A DNA stretch of 32,083 nt from Streptomyces bambusae (GTDB taxonomy: Bacteria; Actinomycetota; Actinomycetes; Streptomycetales; Streptomycetaceae), in the NCBI RefSeq assembly GCF_019400985.1, contig NZ_WTFF01000040.1, positions 1-32,083 on the forward strand. Reading direction: 5' to 3'. Shown piece after piece: positions 17,082 to 24,727 of this stretch. Each line of letters begins with the position of its first letter. Positions within the stretch are counted from its first letter, which is position 1. The position numbers and the translations under genes were made by a program. A model generated the notes under the pieces. The model saw only the letters and a program-made list of their open reading frames with translations. It was not told the origin of the DNA and searched no databases.

Positions 17082-17995
17082 CGGATGTGGAACTCCTCCT
17101 GCGCGACGGAGAGGTAGTACTCCTCCAGAGAGGATGTCCGCTCGTCGAGCCAGGTCAGGGGTAGTGAGTCCGCGGCAGCCAGCGCCCCGACCCGGAAGCG
17201 GTCGAGCCCGCTGATCGAGATCATGCCGTCTTGCAGCGGGCGCGTAGTGCCGCCGGCCTGCTCCACAAGGGCGGCCAGGCGATCAGGAGACGGGCTCTGC
17301 GCGGTAACGGTTCCGGTCCGGGTGGTGATCTCGCGCATCGTGGTCTGTGCGACCACCTTGCCGCGCGCGAGCACGACCACCCCGTCGGCCAGCTGTTCCA
17401 TCTCAGGAAGCAAGTGGCTGGAGACGAGAACTGCCCGCCCTTCCCTGGCCAGGTCGCACAGGAAGGTACGCAACCAGCGCAGGGAATGCGGGTCGAGGCC
17501 GTTACCCGGTTCGTCGAGGATGAGCACTGGCGGGTTCCCGAGCATCGCCTGGGCGATACCGACCCGCTGGGCCATGCCCAGCGAGAGGGCCTTGAGCCTC
17601 AGCCCGGCGGCTTCCCTCAGTCCCACCATGTCCAGGACCTCGTCGACCCGGCTCTTGGGCAGGCCGAGGCCTTTGGCGACCATGGTCAGATGGGTTCGGA
17701 CCTGGTGGGCGGGGTGGCCTGCTACGCCACCGAGGACTGCCCCGACCACATGACCAGGAGAGCTCCAAGCGGACAGTGGCTGCCCGAAGAAGAGGGTCTG
17801 ACCTCCGCCCCTGAGAAGGCCGAGCATGATGCGGATGGCGGTGCTCTTCCCCGCACCGTTGGCCCCAAGAAGTCCCGTCACCGAGCCGGCCGGTGCGTGC
17901 AGGGACACATCGTGCAGAACGGTTCTGGGGCCGAAAGACCGGCTCAGTGCCACAGCGGCTACACCGCTTGCGGGCATGCCGGGCGTACCGGTCAC
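17078..17995 (-). CDS. ABC transporter ATP-binding protein (BcrA-like)
   Basis: 305 residues from GTG 17995. Walker A is GANGAGKST (44-52), the signature is a degenerate LSLGMAQR (137-144), and Walker B is VLILDEP (157-163), followed by GNGLDP and SSHLL. The C-terminal extension after about residue 215 is typical of the CcmA/BcrA group, which pairs with ABC-2 permeases. GTG 17995 overlaps the TGA of the small membrane protein gene (GTGA); an upstream in-frame start at 18055 would overlap that gene by more than 60 bp and is less likely. The probable job is export of, or self-protection from, a membrane-active compound, suggested by the nearby peptide gene. Confidence 0.9.
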   Translation of the reverse strand: MTGTPGMPASGVAAVALSRSFGPRTVLHDVSLHAPAGSVTGLLGANGAGKSTAIRIMLGLLRGGGQTLFFGQPLSAWSSPGHVVGAVLGGVAGHPAHQVRTHLTMVAKGLGLPKSRVDEVLDMVGLREAAGLRLKALSLGMAQRVGIAQAMLGNPPVLILDEPGNGLDPHSLRWLRTFLCDLAREGRAVLVSSHLLPEMEQLADGVVVLARGKVVAQTTMREITTRTGTVTAQSPSPDRLAALVEQAGGTTRPLQDGMISISGLDRFRVGALAAADSLPLTWLDERTSSLEEYYLSVAQEEFHIR

Positions 17996-18267
17996 CAGGG
18001 CCACCCGAAACGGTTCAGGGCGACCGCACCGATGATGACAGCGCCAGCCATGCAACTCGCCCCGCCCCAGCTGGGACTCTTACGAGTCAGGGCACAGTAG
18101 AGGAATCCGCAGATGGTCATCAGCAGGCCGGCTCCGTAGAGCAGCCATCCAGGAGTACGACCGGCATCGCCTCCGAGGAGAAAGACAGGGGCGGTCAGGG
18201 CGAGCAGAACCATGGGAACTGCGAAGAAGCGGTCCACCGGTGTGGATCCGGATGCGCTGGTGGTCAT
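17992..18267 (-). CDS. Small three-helix membrane protein of unknown function
   Basis: 91 residues with hydrophobic segments at about 12-30, 38-58 and 66-86. ATG 18267 is preceded by GGAAAGG. It is the first gene after the terminator hairpin and overlaps the ATPase start by 4 bp. I recognise no named domain. Small membrane proteins in this position often act as immunity proteins or transporter accessories in bacteriocin loci, which is a plausible but unproven role here. Confidence 0.75.
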   Translation of the reverse strand: MTTSASGSTPVDRFFAVPMVLLALTAPVFLLGGDAGRTPGWLLYGAGLLMTICGFLYCALTRKSPSWGGASCMAGAVIIGAVALNRFGWPW

Positions 18268-18297
18268 GCGCGCCTTTCCAGTCGTGACAGAGCAGGA

Positions 18298-18333
18298 GGG
18301 CCGCCCTCCCACGAAGACGTGGGAGGGCGGCCC
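18298..18333 (-). terminator. Strong terminator/attenuator between peptide gene and ABC genes
   Basis: A perfect 16-bp stem (18298-18313 with 18318-18333) closes an aaga loop, starting 7 nt after the peptide stop codon and 30 bp before the next ATG. It should end most transcripts after the peptide gene and allow limited read-through into the transporter genes. Confidence 0.85.
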
Positions 18334-18339
18334 GAAGGA

Positions 18340-18570
18340 TCAGCCGATCTGGTCGGCCAGGTAGTTGATGACCCAGGTCTGGGCGCTGCCGCTGAGCGCC
18401 CACCAGGCGGCGCGCACGGTCCAGTGCTGGTTCTTCATCCACTCGTTGAACGCGGCGCCGCCGGCCTTGGCCTTCTCGACGGCCTTCTTGAACAGACCAC
18501 CCGTGCGCTTGAGGAGCTCGATGAACACCTTGCCCTTGTCCGCGGCGGCGGCCTGCTCAACGGCAGCCAC
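18340..18570 (-). CDS. Short Trp-rich amphipathic peptide, bacteriocin-like candidate
   Basis: 76 residues from GTG 18570. Codon bias is clearly coding. The sequence is alternately basic and hydrophobic (VFIELLKRTGGLFKKAVEKA), then Trp-rich with no Cys (NEWMKNQHWTVRAAWWALSG) and a hydrophobic end (WVINYLADQIG). Two Gly-Gly pairs occur; the first has Glu-Leu at -8/-7 as in double-glycine leaders, but lacks the hydrophobic -4 residue. The start is uncertain: GTG 18570 has no RBS, the GTG of KGKVFIELL has AAGG 5 nt before it, and the open frame continues upstream of 18570 without ATG, GTG or TTG. No family was recognised. Context (own promoter, terminator, ABC module downstream) supports a secreted antimicrobial or signalling peptide. 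Confidence 0.65.
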   Translation of the reverse strand: MAAVEQAAAADKGKVFIELLKRTGGLFKKAVEKAKAGGAAFNEWMKNQHWTVRAAWWALSGSAQTWVINYLADQIG

Positions 18571-18726
18571 GTCTGCGGCGGAGGCGGCGGGCGCCCCGGA
18601 CGCATGAAGAAGGCATGCGTGAGCGCAGGCGATGTTTTCCAGGCATGAACCCGTGCCCCCGCGGTCTTCTTCCCCGTGAATTGATCCCCGTCCGACGGTT
18701 GGTCTGGTCGGGGCGTGACGACAGGG

Positions 18727-18756
18727 AACCTAGCCCCCCGTCCGGTAATCGATCAA
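18727..18756 (-). promoter_or_regulatory. Candidate promoter for the peptide/ABC islet
   Basis: On the minus strand TTGATC (18751-18756), an 18-nt spacer and TAGGTT (18727-18732) match a housekeeping-type promoter. An inverted repeat CCGGT/ACCGG (18742-18746, 18756-18760) surrounds the -35 and could be an operator. The predicted 5' leader before GTG 18570 is about 145 nt. Confidence 0.5.
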
Positions 18757-18760
18757 CCGG

Positions 18761-19406
18761 CACTGATAGTGAACAAGACCACGAGCGACGCGCACCGGAA
18801 CCACTTGCTCCAGCGCGAGTTGACGTCCATTCGCATCGGAAGGGCTCAATCTGCGTCACATTGGCGCCATAGGTAGCCAATTTCTCGGCCAAGTCGACGG
18901 AAAATGTTCGACAAAAATTGCCCACAAAATTCCGGACAGCGATATTCGGACTGCCTCCGTCGAAGTAAACGGACCGCTTCGGTAACCCGGCCGGCCCGAG
19001 AATGACTCGTAACAGACGCCTGGTGGCGTGACCCTTTCCACGATGACCGCATACCGCCACCACGGATGCGCGTACCTCGTTGGAACGGAGACATCGTCGT
19101 GCCGAGTCGGGGGCCGCCCGCCCGGCCGTTGCAAACGGCTGGTCCGACGCAAGCACTGGCTGAGAACCCAACCGCGCAGAAACCAGGCAGCGACAGGCAG
19201 AGCACCCAGACGCTTCTCCACCACAGTCGTCACCACGCACTCAAGACGCTGACGCTGGGACCGTGGTCGTGGTGGCCGGGAAGCCATCGACCCACCCGGA
19301 CCAACGCCATACGACCGGCCCGGGACACTCCCGGACCGGTCGCACCATACGAATCAACGACCCGCGAAGTACGGGACCAGCCCCCGAGCGGCAGGGCAGC
19401 CGTTGC
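18761..19406. other. Gene-poor, locally AT-rich interval
   Basis: About 650 bp without a convincing gene. Bases 18860-18980 are far richer in A and T than the rest of the window. Open frames on both strands lack codon bias and RBSs. A 27-residue minus-strand frame just upstream of the promoter (beginning MRMDVNSRW, ending LFTISAG) resembles a signal peptide but has no supporting evidence. The interval may be regulatory DNA or a decayed insertion. Confidence 0.5.
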
Positions 19407-20519
19407 CTACCAGTGGCCTCGCAGGGTCGCCGGAGTCCCGCCGTTTGCCTCGTAGCCCGCTACCGCCAGGGCGCGGTTGATCGCGTACGCGGCTGCCGGG
19501 TCCGGTTGGTGGGACCAGGGGAGGGCGCCTACGTAGCCGTCCACGTGGCGCAGTTGTTCCATCGCCTCCGCCCACCGCTCGGAGCGGACCAGGAACCAGA
19601 GCAGCAGGTGGCGGGCGTGGGCCAGCATCGGGTCGTCGGGGCGGGCGTTGTGGACCGCGAACAGGGCGCCTTCGACGGCGCGTGTGACGACCGCGCTCTG
19701 GAAGAAGGACTGCACCATGGTGATCTCGGGGAGGTGCTCGTACACCGCGAACAGCGGCAGCGCCGCCAGCAGCGAGCCCTGCGGCGCCCGCGCCGCCGCC
19801 GCGTGCGCGAAGGCGTCGGCCTTCTCGCGCGAGCCGTGCCACTTCTCGCACCAGTAGTGCAGGGCGGCCAGGTGAGCGCCCATGTGCTGCGGCGCCCGGT
19901 CGATGACCTTCGCCCACAGCGCGTCGAACTCCGCCTCCGAGTAGCCCAGTCCGCGCGCCACGGCCAGTTCGACGATGTACGGGACCGGGTCGCCCGGTGC
20001 CAGCAGGGCCGCCTCCGCGCACGCCGCGCGGGCCTCCTCCAGGATGATGCGGTGGTCGGTCGAGCCGACACCGCCCGAGCTGCGCCAGGCCTGCTGCACC
20101 AGCAGCTCCGCGTGCACCTGCGCGCCGCCCGCGTCCTTCGGGGCCTCCAGGCGCCACGCCTTCAGCCACGGCGCACCGGCGCCCGGCGTCTGCATGAGCT
20201 CCAGCGCCGCCGCACCGGCGAACGCCTGCACCCGCTGCCAGCGCTGCTCGCCGTCGCGCGGCGTACCGGCGAGTAGCTGGGAGGCGGCCTGCCACTGGCC
20301 GCTGCGCTGCACGTTGCCGAGGGCGTCCATCAGGTCCTGGTCGGGCCCGGGGACGCGGATGTCGAGCTGTTCCTGCCGGACGAATCCGTAGTTCTCGGGG
20401 TCGGCGGCGTCAGGGCTGCCGGGGGCGGCCAGGCGCACGGCGTCGCGCCGGCGCCGTATGACCGGGGACAGGGCGGCCACCAGCAGGCCGACCGCGATCA
20501 GGAACCACAGAATCTCCAT
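19407..20519 (-). CDS. Membrane-anchored helical-repeat protein, local paralog family member 3
   Basis: 370 residues. An N-terminal membrane helix (about 2-20) precedes RRRR. Family blocks are YGFVRQEQLDIRVPGPD (about 44-60), HYWCEKWHGSREKADAFA, and WSHQPDPAAAYAINRAL near the end. It shares its length and architecture with the protein at 14836-15948 and its motifs with that at 11892-13037. The peptide/ABC islet lies between this gene and the other two, so the islet may have split an older cluster. The function is unknown. It is divergent from the gamma-synthase gene. Confidence 0.8.
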   Translation of the reverse strand: MEILWFLIAVGLLVAALSPVIRRRRDAVRLAAPGSPDAADPENYGFVRQEQLDIRVPGPDQDLMDALGNVQRSGQWQAASQLLAGTPRDGEQRWQRVQAFAGAAALELMQTPGAGAPWLKAWRLEAPKDAGGAQVHAELLVQQAWRSSGGVGSTDHRIILEEARAACAEAALLAPGDPVPYIVELAVARGLGYSEAEFDALWAKVIDRAPQHMGAHLAALHYWCEKWHGSREKADAFAHAAAARAPQGSLLAALPLFAVYEHLPEITMVQSFFQSAVVTRAVEGALFAVHNARPDDPMLAHARHLLLWFLVRSERWAEAMEQLRHVDGYVGALPWSHQPDPAAAYAINRALAVAGYEANGGTPATLRGHW

Positions 20520-20659
20520 GGGTCCAGCGAACCAGACACCCCCGCCCCGAGGCCAATACGAACGTTCTGTGAAATCGGCGCGGGCGGGCCGCGCGGGCGG
20601 GCCGCGTGCCGCCGGGGACGGCGCCGCGTTCCGGCAGGCCGCCGGGCCCTGCCGGGGCT

Positions 20660-20672
20660 TAGGCTCTGCCCC
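20660..20672 (+). promoter_or_regulatory. Candidate -10 box for a leaderless gamma-synthase mRNA
   Basis: TAGGCT (20660-20665), the same hexamer as for hutH, ends 7 nt before ATG 20673. There is no Shine-Dalgarno sequence, and no clear -35 in the GC-rich upstream DNA. Confidence 0.4.
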
Positions 20673-21830
20673 ATGAGTGACCACAGCCACGAGCACCAGA
20701 GCTTCGAGACCCGCGCCATCCACGCGGGCAACACCGCCGACCCGCTGACCGGCGCGGTCGTGCCCCCGATCTATCAGGTGTCGACGTACAAGCAGGACGG
20801 CGTCGGCGGCCTGCGCGGCGGTTACGAGTACAGCCGCAGCGCCAACCCGACCCGTACGGCGCTGGAGGAGAACCTCGCGGCGCTGGAGAACGGCCGGCGC
20901 GGCCTGGCCTTCGCCTCGGGCCTCGCGGCCGAGGACTGCCTGCTGCGGACGCTGCTCGCGCCCGGCGACCACGTGGTCATCCCGAACGACGCGTACGGCG
21001 GCACGTTCCGCCTGTTCGCGAAGGTCGTGGCCCGCTGGGGTGTGGAATGGTCGGTCGCCGACACCTCCGACCCGGCGTCGGTGCGCGCCGCGATGAACGA
21101 CCGTACGAAGGTCATCTGGGTCGAGACCCCCTCGAACCCGCTGCTCGGCATCACCGACATCGCGGCGATCGCCGACATCGCGCGCTCGGCGGGCGTCCGC
21201 CTGGTCGTCGACAACACCTTCGCCTCCCCCTACCTCCAGCAGCCGCTGGCCCTGGGCGCGGACGTCGTCGTGCACTCGCTGACGAAGTACATGGGCGGCC
21301 ACTCCGACGTGGTCGGCGGCGCGCTGGTGACGGCGGACGCGGAGCTCGGCGAGGAGCTCGCCTACCACCAGAACGCGATGGGCGCCGTGGCCGGCCCCTT
21401 CGACTCCTGGATCGTGCTGCGCGGGATCAAGACCCTGGCGGTGCGGATGGACCGGCACAGCGAGAACGCGACCCGCGTCGCGGACATGCTGACCCGCCAC
21501 CCGAAGGTCACCCAGGTCCTGTACCCGGGCCTGCCGGAGCACCCGGGTCACGAGGTCGCGGCCAAGCAGATGAAGCGCTTCGGCGGCATGATCTCCTTCC
21601 GCGTCGCGGGCGGCGAGGAGGCGGCGGTCGAGGTGTGCAACCGGGCGCGGCTGTTCACGCTCGGCGAGTCGCTGGGCGGGGTGGAGTCGCTGATCGAGCA
21701 CCCGGGGCGGATGACGCACGCGTCGGTGGCCGGGTCGGCGCTGGAGGTCCCGGGCGACCTCGTTCGCCTGTCGGTGGGCATCGAGGCCGTGGATGACCTG
21801 CTGGCGGATCTGACGCAGGCGCTGGGCTGA
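20673..21830 (+). CDS. metB: Cystathionine gamma-synthase (Cys/Met metabolism PLP enzyme)
   Basis: 385 residues, full length for the Cys/Met metabolism PLP-dependent family. YEYSRSANPTRTALE and the PLP-binding HSLTKYMGGHSDV with Lys205 are diagnostic, and the C-terminal SLGGVESLIEHPGRMTHA block is intact. Such enzymes join an activated homoserine with cysteine to give cystathionine. The same fold also includes cystathionine gamma-lyase, which motifs alone do not exclude, so the symbol is probable rather than certain. It is cytosolic. It lies next to, and convergent with, the sulfate-assimilation operon, which supplies its cysteine. No SAM or cobalamin riboswitch was seen upstream. Confidence 0.9.
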   Translation: MSDHSHEHQSFETRAIHAGNTADPLTGAVVPPIYQVSTYKQDGVGGLRGGYEYSRSANPTRTALEENLAALENGRRGLAFASGLAAEDCLLRTLLAPGDHVVIPNDAYGGTFRLFAKVVARWGVEWSVADTSDPASVRAAMNDRTKVIWVETPSNPLLGITDIAAIADIARSAGVRLVVDNTFASPYLQQPLALGADVVVHSLTKYMGGHSDVVGGALVTADAELGEELAYHQNAMGAVAGPFDSWIVLRGIKTLAVRMDRHSENATRVADMLTRHPKVTQVLYPGLPEHPGHEVAAKQMKRFGGMISFRVAGGEEAAVEVCNRARLFTLGESLGGVESLIEHPGRMTHASVAGSALEVPGDLVRLSVGIEAVDDLLADLTQALG

Positions 21831-21924
21831 GCTCGTCCGCTGCGCGGGGCCTCTCCCCTCCCCGCCCCTTCCCGCTGTACCGGATATGCGGCTCCGCCGC
21901 GTGGCGGGGTGCGGCCCCGGGCCC

Positions 21925-22056
21925 CGGTTTCGGGGGCTCCGCCCCCGTACCCCCGCGCCTCAAACGCCGGCGGGGCTGGGATTTGCAAATCCAGCCCGCG
22001 CGGCGTTTGAGCGCACCGGGCGCGGAGCGCACGGAACGGGGTCTGGGGCGGAGCCC
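21925..22056. repeat. Streptomyces-type intergenic palindromic repeat cluster
   Basis: Three GC-rich palindromes are stacked: gggggctccgccccc (about 21933-21947), a long imperfect inverted repeat built on caaacgcc/ggcgtttg (21961-22010), and ctggggcggagccccag (about 22042-22058). Similar sequences recur between Streptomyces genes. Here they separate convergent metB and the CbiX-like gene and could terminate both. Confidence 0.75.
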
Positions 22057-22101
22057 CAGTTTCGGGAAGGGGCGGGTAGGGGAAGAAGCCCCGCGCAGCG
22101 G

Positions 22102-23004
22102 TCAGGCCGGTACGGCGGCGCGGGCCGGGTGTGGGGTCGGGGCCGCCAGTGCGGCCTCGTAGCGGTGGAGCAGGAGCCGGGCGAGCTCCGGGGCCGCGCC
22201 CAGGACCCCGGCCACGACATCCGCACCGGCCGCCGCCGCCCCCGCGGCGATCCGGTCGGGCAGCCGGCCGGGAGCGATGACGTACGGGGCCACGGCCACG
22301 CGCCGAACCCCTTCGGCGCGCAGCGCGCGTACGGCGTCCTCCGTACGGGGGAGCGCCGCGGAGGCGAACGCAGGCCGCACGGCGCACCAACCGGTGTGCC
22401 GCCACTCCCGCGCGATTTCTGCGATCACTGCGATCGCCTCCGGGTCGGTGGAACCGGCGGACGCGAGCACCACACCGGTGGTGGCGCGGTCCGCCGGGGT
22501 CAGCCCGGCCTCCCGCAGCCGGCGGTCCAGCGCCGCCGTCAGCAGGGGGGACGGGCCCAGTACGTCCGCGATCCGGACGCGGAGCTCCGGCAGCCGGGCG
22601 GTGGACTCCGACAGCGCCGCCGGTACGTCGGCCTTCGCGTGGAAGGCGCGGGTGAGCAGCAGGGGGAGGGCCACGACCTCGCGGACCCCCGACAGGTACA
22701 GCGAGGCGAGCGCCTGGGACACCGACGGGGTGTCGAAGTCCAGGAACGCGGTCTCCACCCGCAGCCCCGGCCGCAGCGCCCGCACCCGCCGGGTCAGGGC
22801 GTGCACGGTCGCCGCGTGCCGCGGGTCGCGGCTGCCGTGCGCGATGACGAGCAGGGCGGGCCGGCGGGTGGACCCGGGGGCAGACCCGTCGGCGGCCCCG
22901 TCGGCGGGCAGCCCCAGGGCAGACCCGGGGGCAGCCCCGTGGGCGGGCAGCCCAGGGTGCCGCGGGCGGCGCGCGGGCTGCTGGGCGGCGTACGGCGGAC
23001 GCAT
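22102..23004 (-). CDS. CbiX-like sirohydrochlorin chelatase
   Basis: 300 residues. After a Pro/Ala/Gly-rich low-complexity N-terminus (about 1-48), the domain begins PALLVIAHGSRDPRHA with the metal-site His of the CbiX/SirB family. A second family landmark is LPLLLTRAFHAKADVP. The C-terminal half repeats the fold (VAVAPYVIAPGRLPDRI). Members insert Fe2+ or Co2+ into sirohydrochlorin. Placed at the end of an operon beginning with sulfite reductase, an enzyme needing siroheme, an iron chelatase role is likely; a cobalt role is not excluded. ATG 23004 starts 9 bp beyond the permease stop. Confidence 0.85.
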   Translation of the reverse strand: MRPPYAAQQPARRPRHPGLPAHGAAPGSALGLPADGAADGSAPGSTRRPALLVIAHGSRDPRHAATVHALTRRVRALRPGLRVETAFLDFDTPSVSQALASLYLSGVREVVALPLLLTRAFHAKADVPAALSESTARLPELRVRIADVLGPSPLLTAALDRRLREAGLTPADRATTGVVLASAGSTDPEAIAVIAEIAREWRHTGWCAVRPAFASAALPRTEDAVRALRAEGVRRVAVAPYVIAPGRLPDRIAAGAAAAGADVVAGVLGAAPELARLLLHRYEAALAAPTPHPARAAVPA

Positions 23005-23012
23005 GGCGGCCG

Positions 23013-23895
23013 TCAGCTCCTGGCCAGCAGGCCGCGGCTGCGCAGCACCCACCGCTCGACCGGGCTGAAGATCAGCAGGTCGATGGCGATGCCCACGACC
23101 AGGATCAGGATGATGGCCAGGAACACGCCCGGCAGGTCGATGTTGTTGCGGCCGTTCTCCAGCAACTGGCCCAGGCCCAGGCCGAGGTCGGGCGAGGAGG
23201 CGATGATCTCCGCCGCCATCAGCGAGCGCCACGAGAAGGCCCAGCCCTGCTTGAGACCGGCCAGGTAGCCGGGCAGCGCGGCCGGCATGACCACGTGCCA
23301 GACGCCCTTGACGCCGGTGGCGCCCAGGGTCCGCCCGGCGCGCAGGAACAGCGGGGGGACCTGGTCCACGCCGGAGACGAGGCCGTTGGCGATGGACGGG
23401 ACCGCGCCGAGCAGGATGACGGTGTACATCATCGCGTCGTTCAGGCCGAACCAGAGGACGGCCGGCGGCACCCACGCCACGGACGGCAGGGACTGCAGAC
23501 CGGACAGGATGGGGCCGATCGCGGCCCGGACCAGCTTCACCCGGGCGACCAGCAGACCCAGCGGGGTACCGATGGCCAGGGCCAGCAGGAAGCCCAGCAT
23601 GCCGCGGGAGACCGAGGTCCAGATGACGTCCAGCAGGGTGCCCTGCAGCCACATCTGGGACAGGCTCGCCCAGACCGCGGACAGCGGCGGGAGCTTGGTC
23701 TCCTCGGTGACCTTCGCCGAGACGAGGACCTGCCAGACCGCCAGGACCAGGCCGACCGCGACGACGGGCGGCAGGACCTTCTTGACGAGGACCTCGCGGA
23801 CCGGCGTACGGCGGACCTCGACGGCGTCGAGGGCGTCCAGCCCGGCCTCCAGGCCGGCGAGGTCGTCCGCCTTGGCGGCCGCCTTCGGGGCGGTG

Positions 23896-23909
<14 letters not shown>
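23013..23909 (-). CDS. ABC transporter permease, nitrate/sulfonate/taurine type
   Basis: 298 residues with a charged N-terminus (about 1-40) and about six membrane segments. The cytoplasmic EAA-type loop (RAGRTLGATGVKGVWHVVMPAALPGYLAGLKQG) contacts the ATPase. It resembles SsuC/TauC. ATG 23909 has GGGGAGAT 9 nt upstream and overlaps the ATPase gene by 14 bp. With the ATPase and lipoprotein it forms an importer for an oxidised sulfur compound (sulfonate or sulfate ester); the exact substrate cannot be read from sequence. Confidence 0.9.
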
Positions 23910-24690
<781 letters not shown>

Positions 24691-24727
24691 GGTCGTCACC
24701 TCCTGGGGACTTACGGGGCGGGTGGAG

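Noticed and set aside
18557..18646. 29-residue Arg-rich frame from ATG 18646
   Set aside because: It overlaps the peptide precursor region out of frame, has only a weak RBS and a product typical of a shadow frame. It is kept only as part of the frameshift question.
18557..19287. Minus-strand frames across the AT-rich interval (including a 227-residue frame)
   Set aside because: No codon bias, no RBS, overlapping frames of similar length and no recognisable motif.
19853..21719. Minus-strand frame covering metB and running into the gene ending at 19407
   Set aside because: The metB-opposite part lacks domains. The true minus-strand gene starts at 20519 with a membrane helix.
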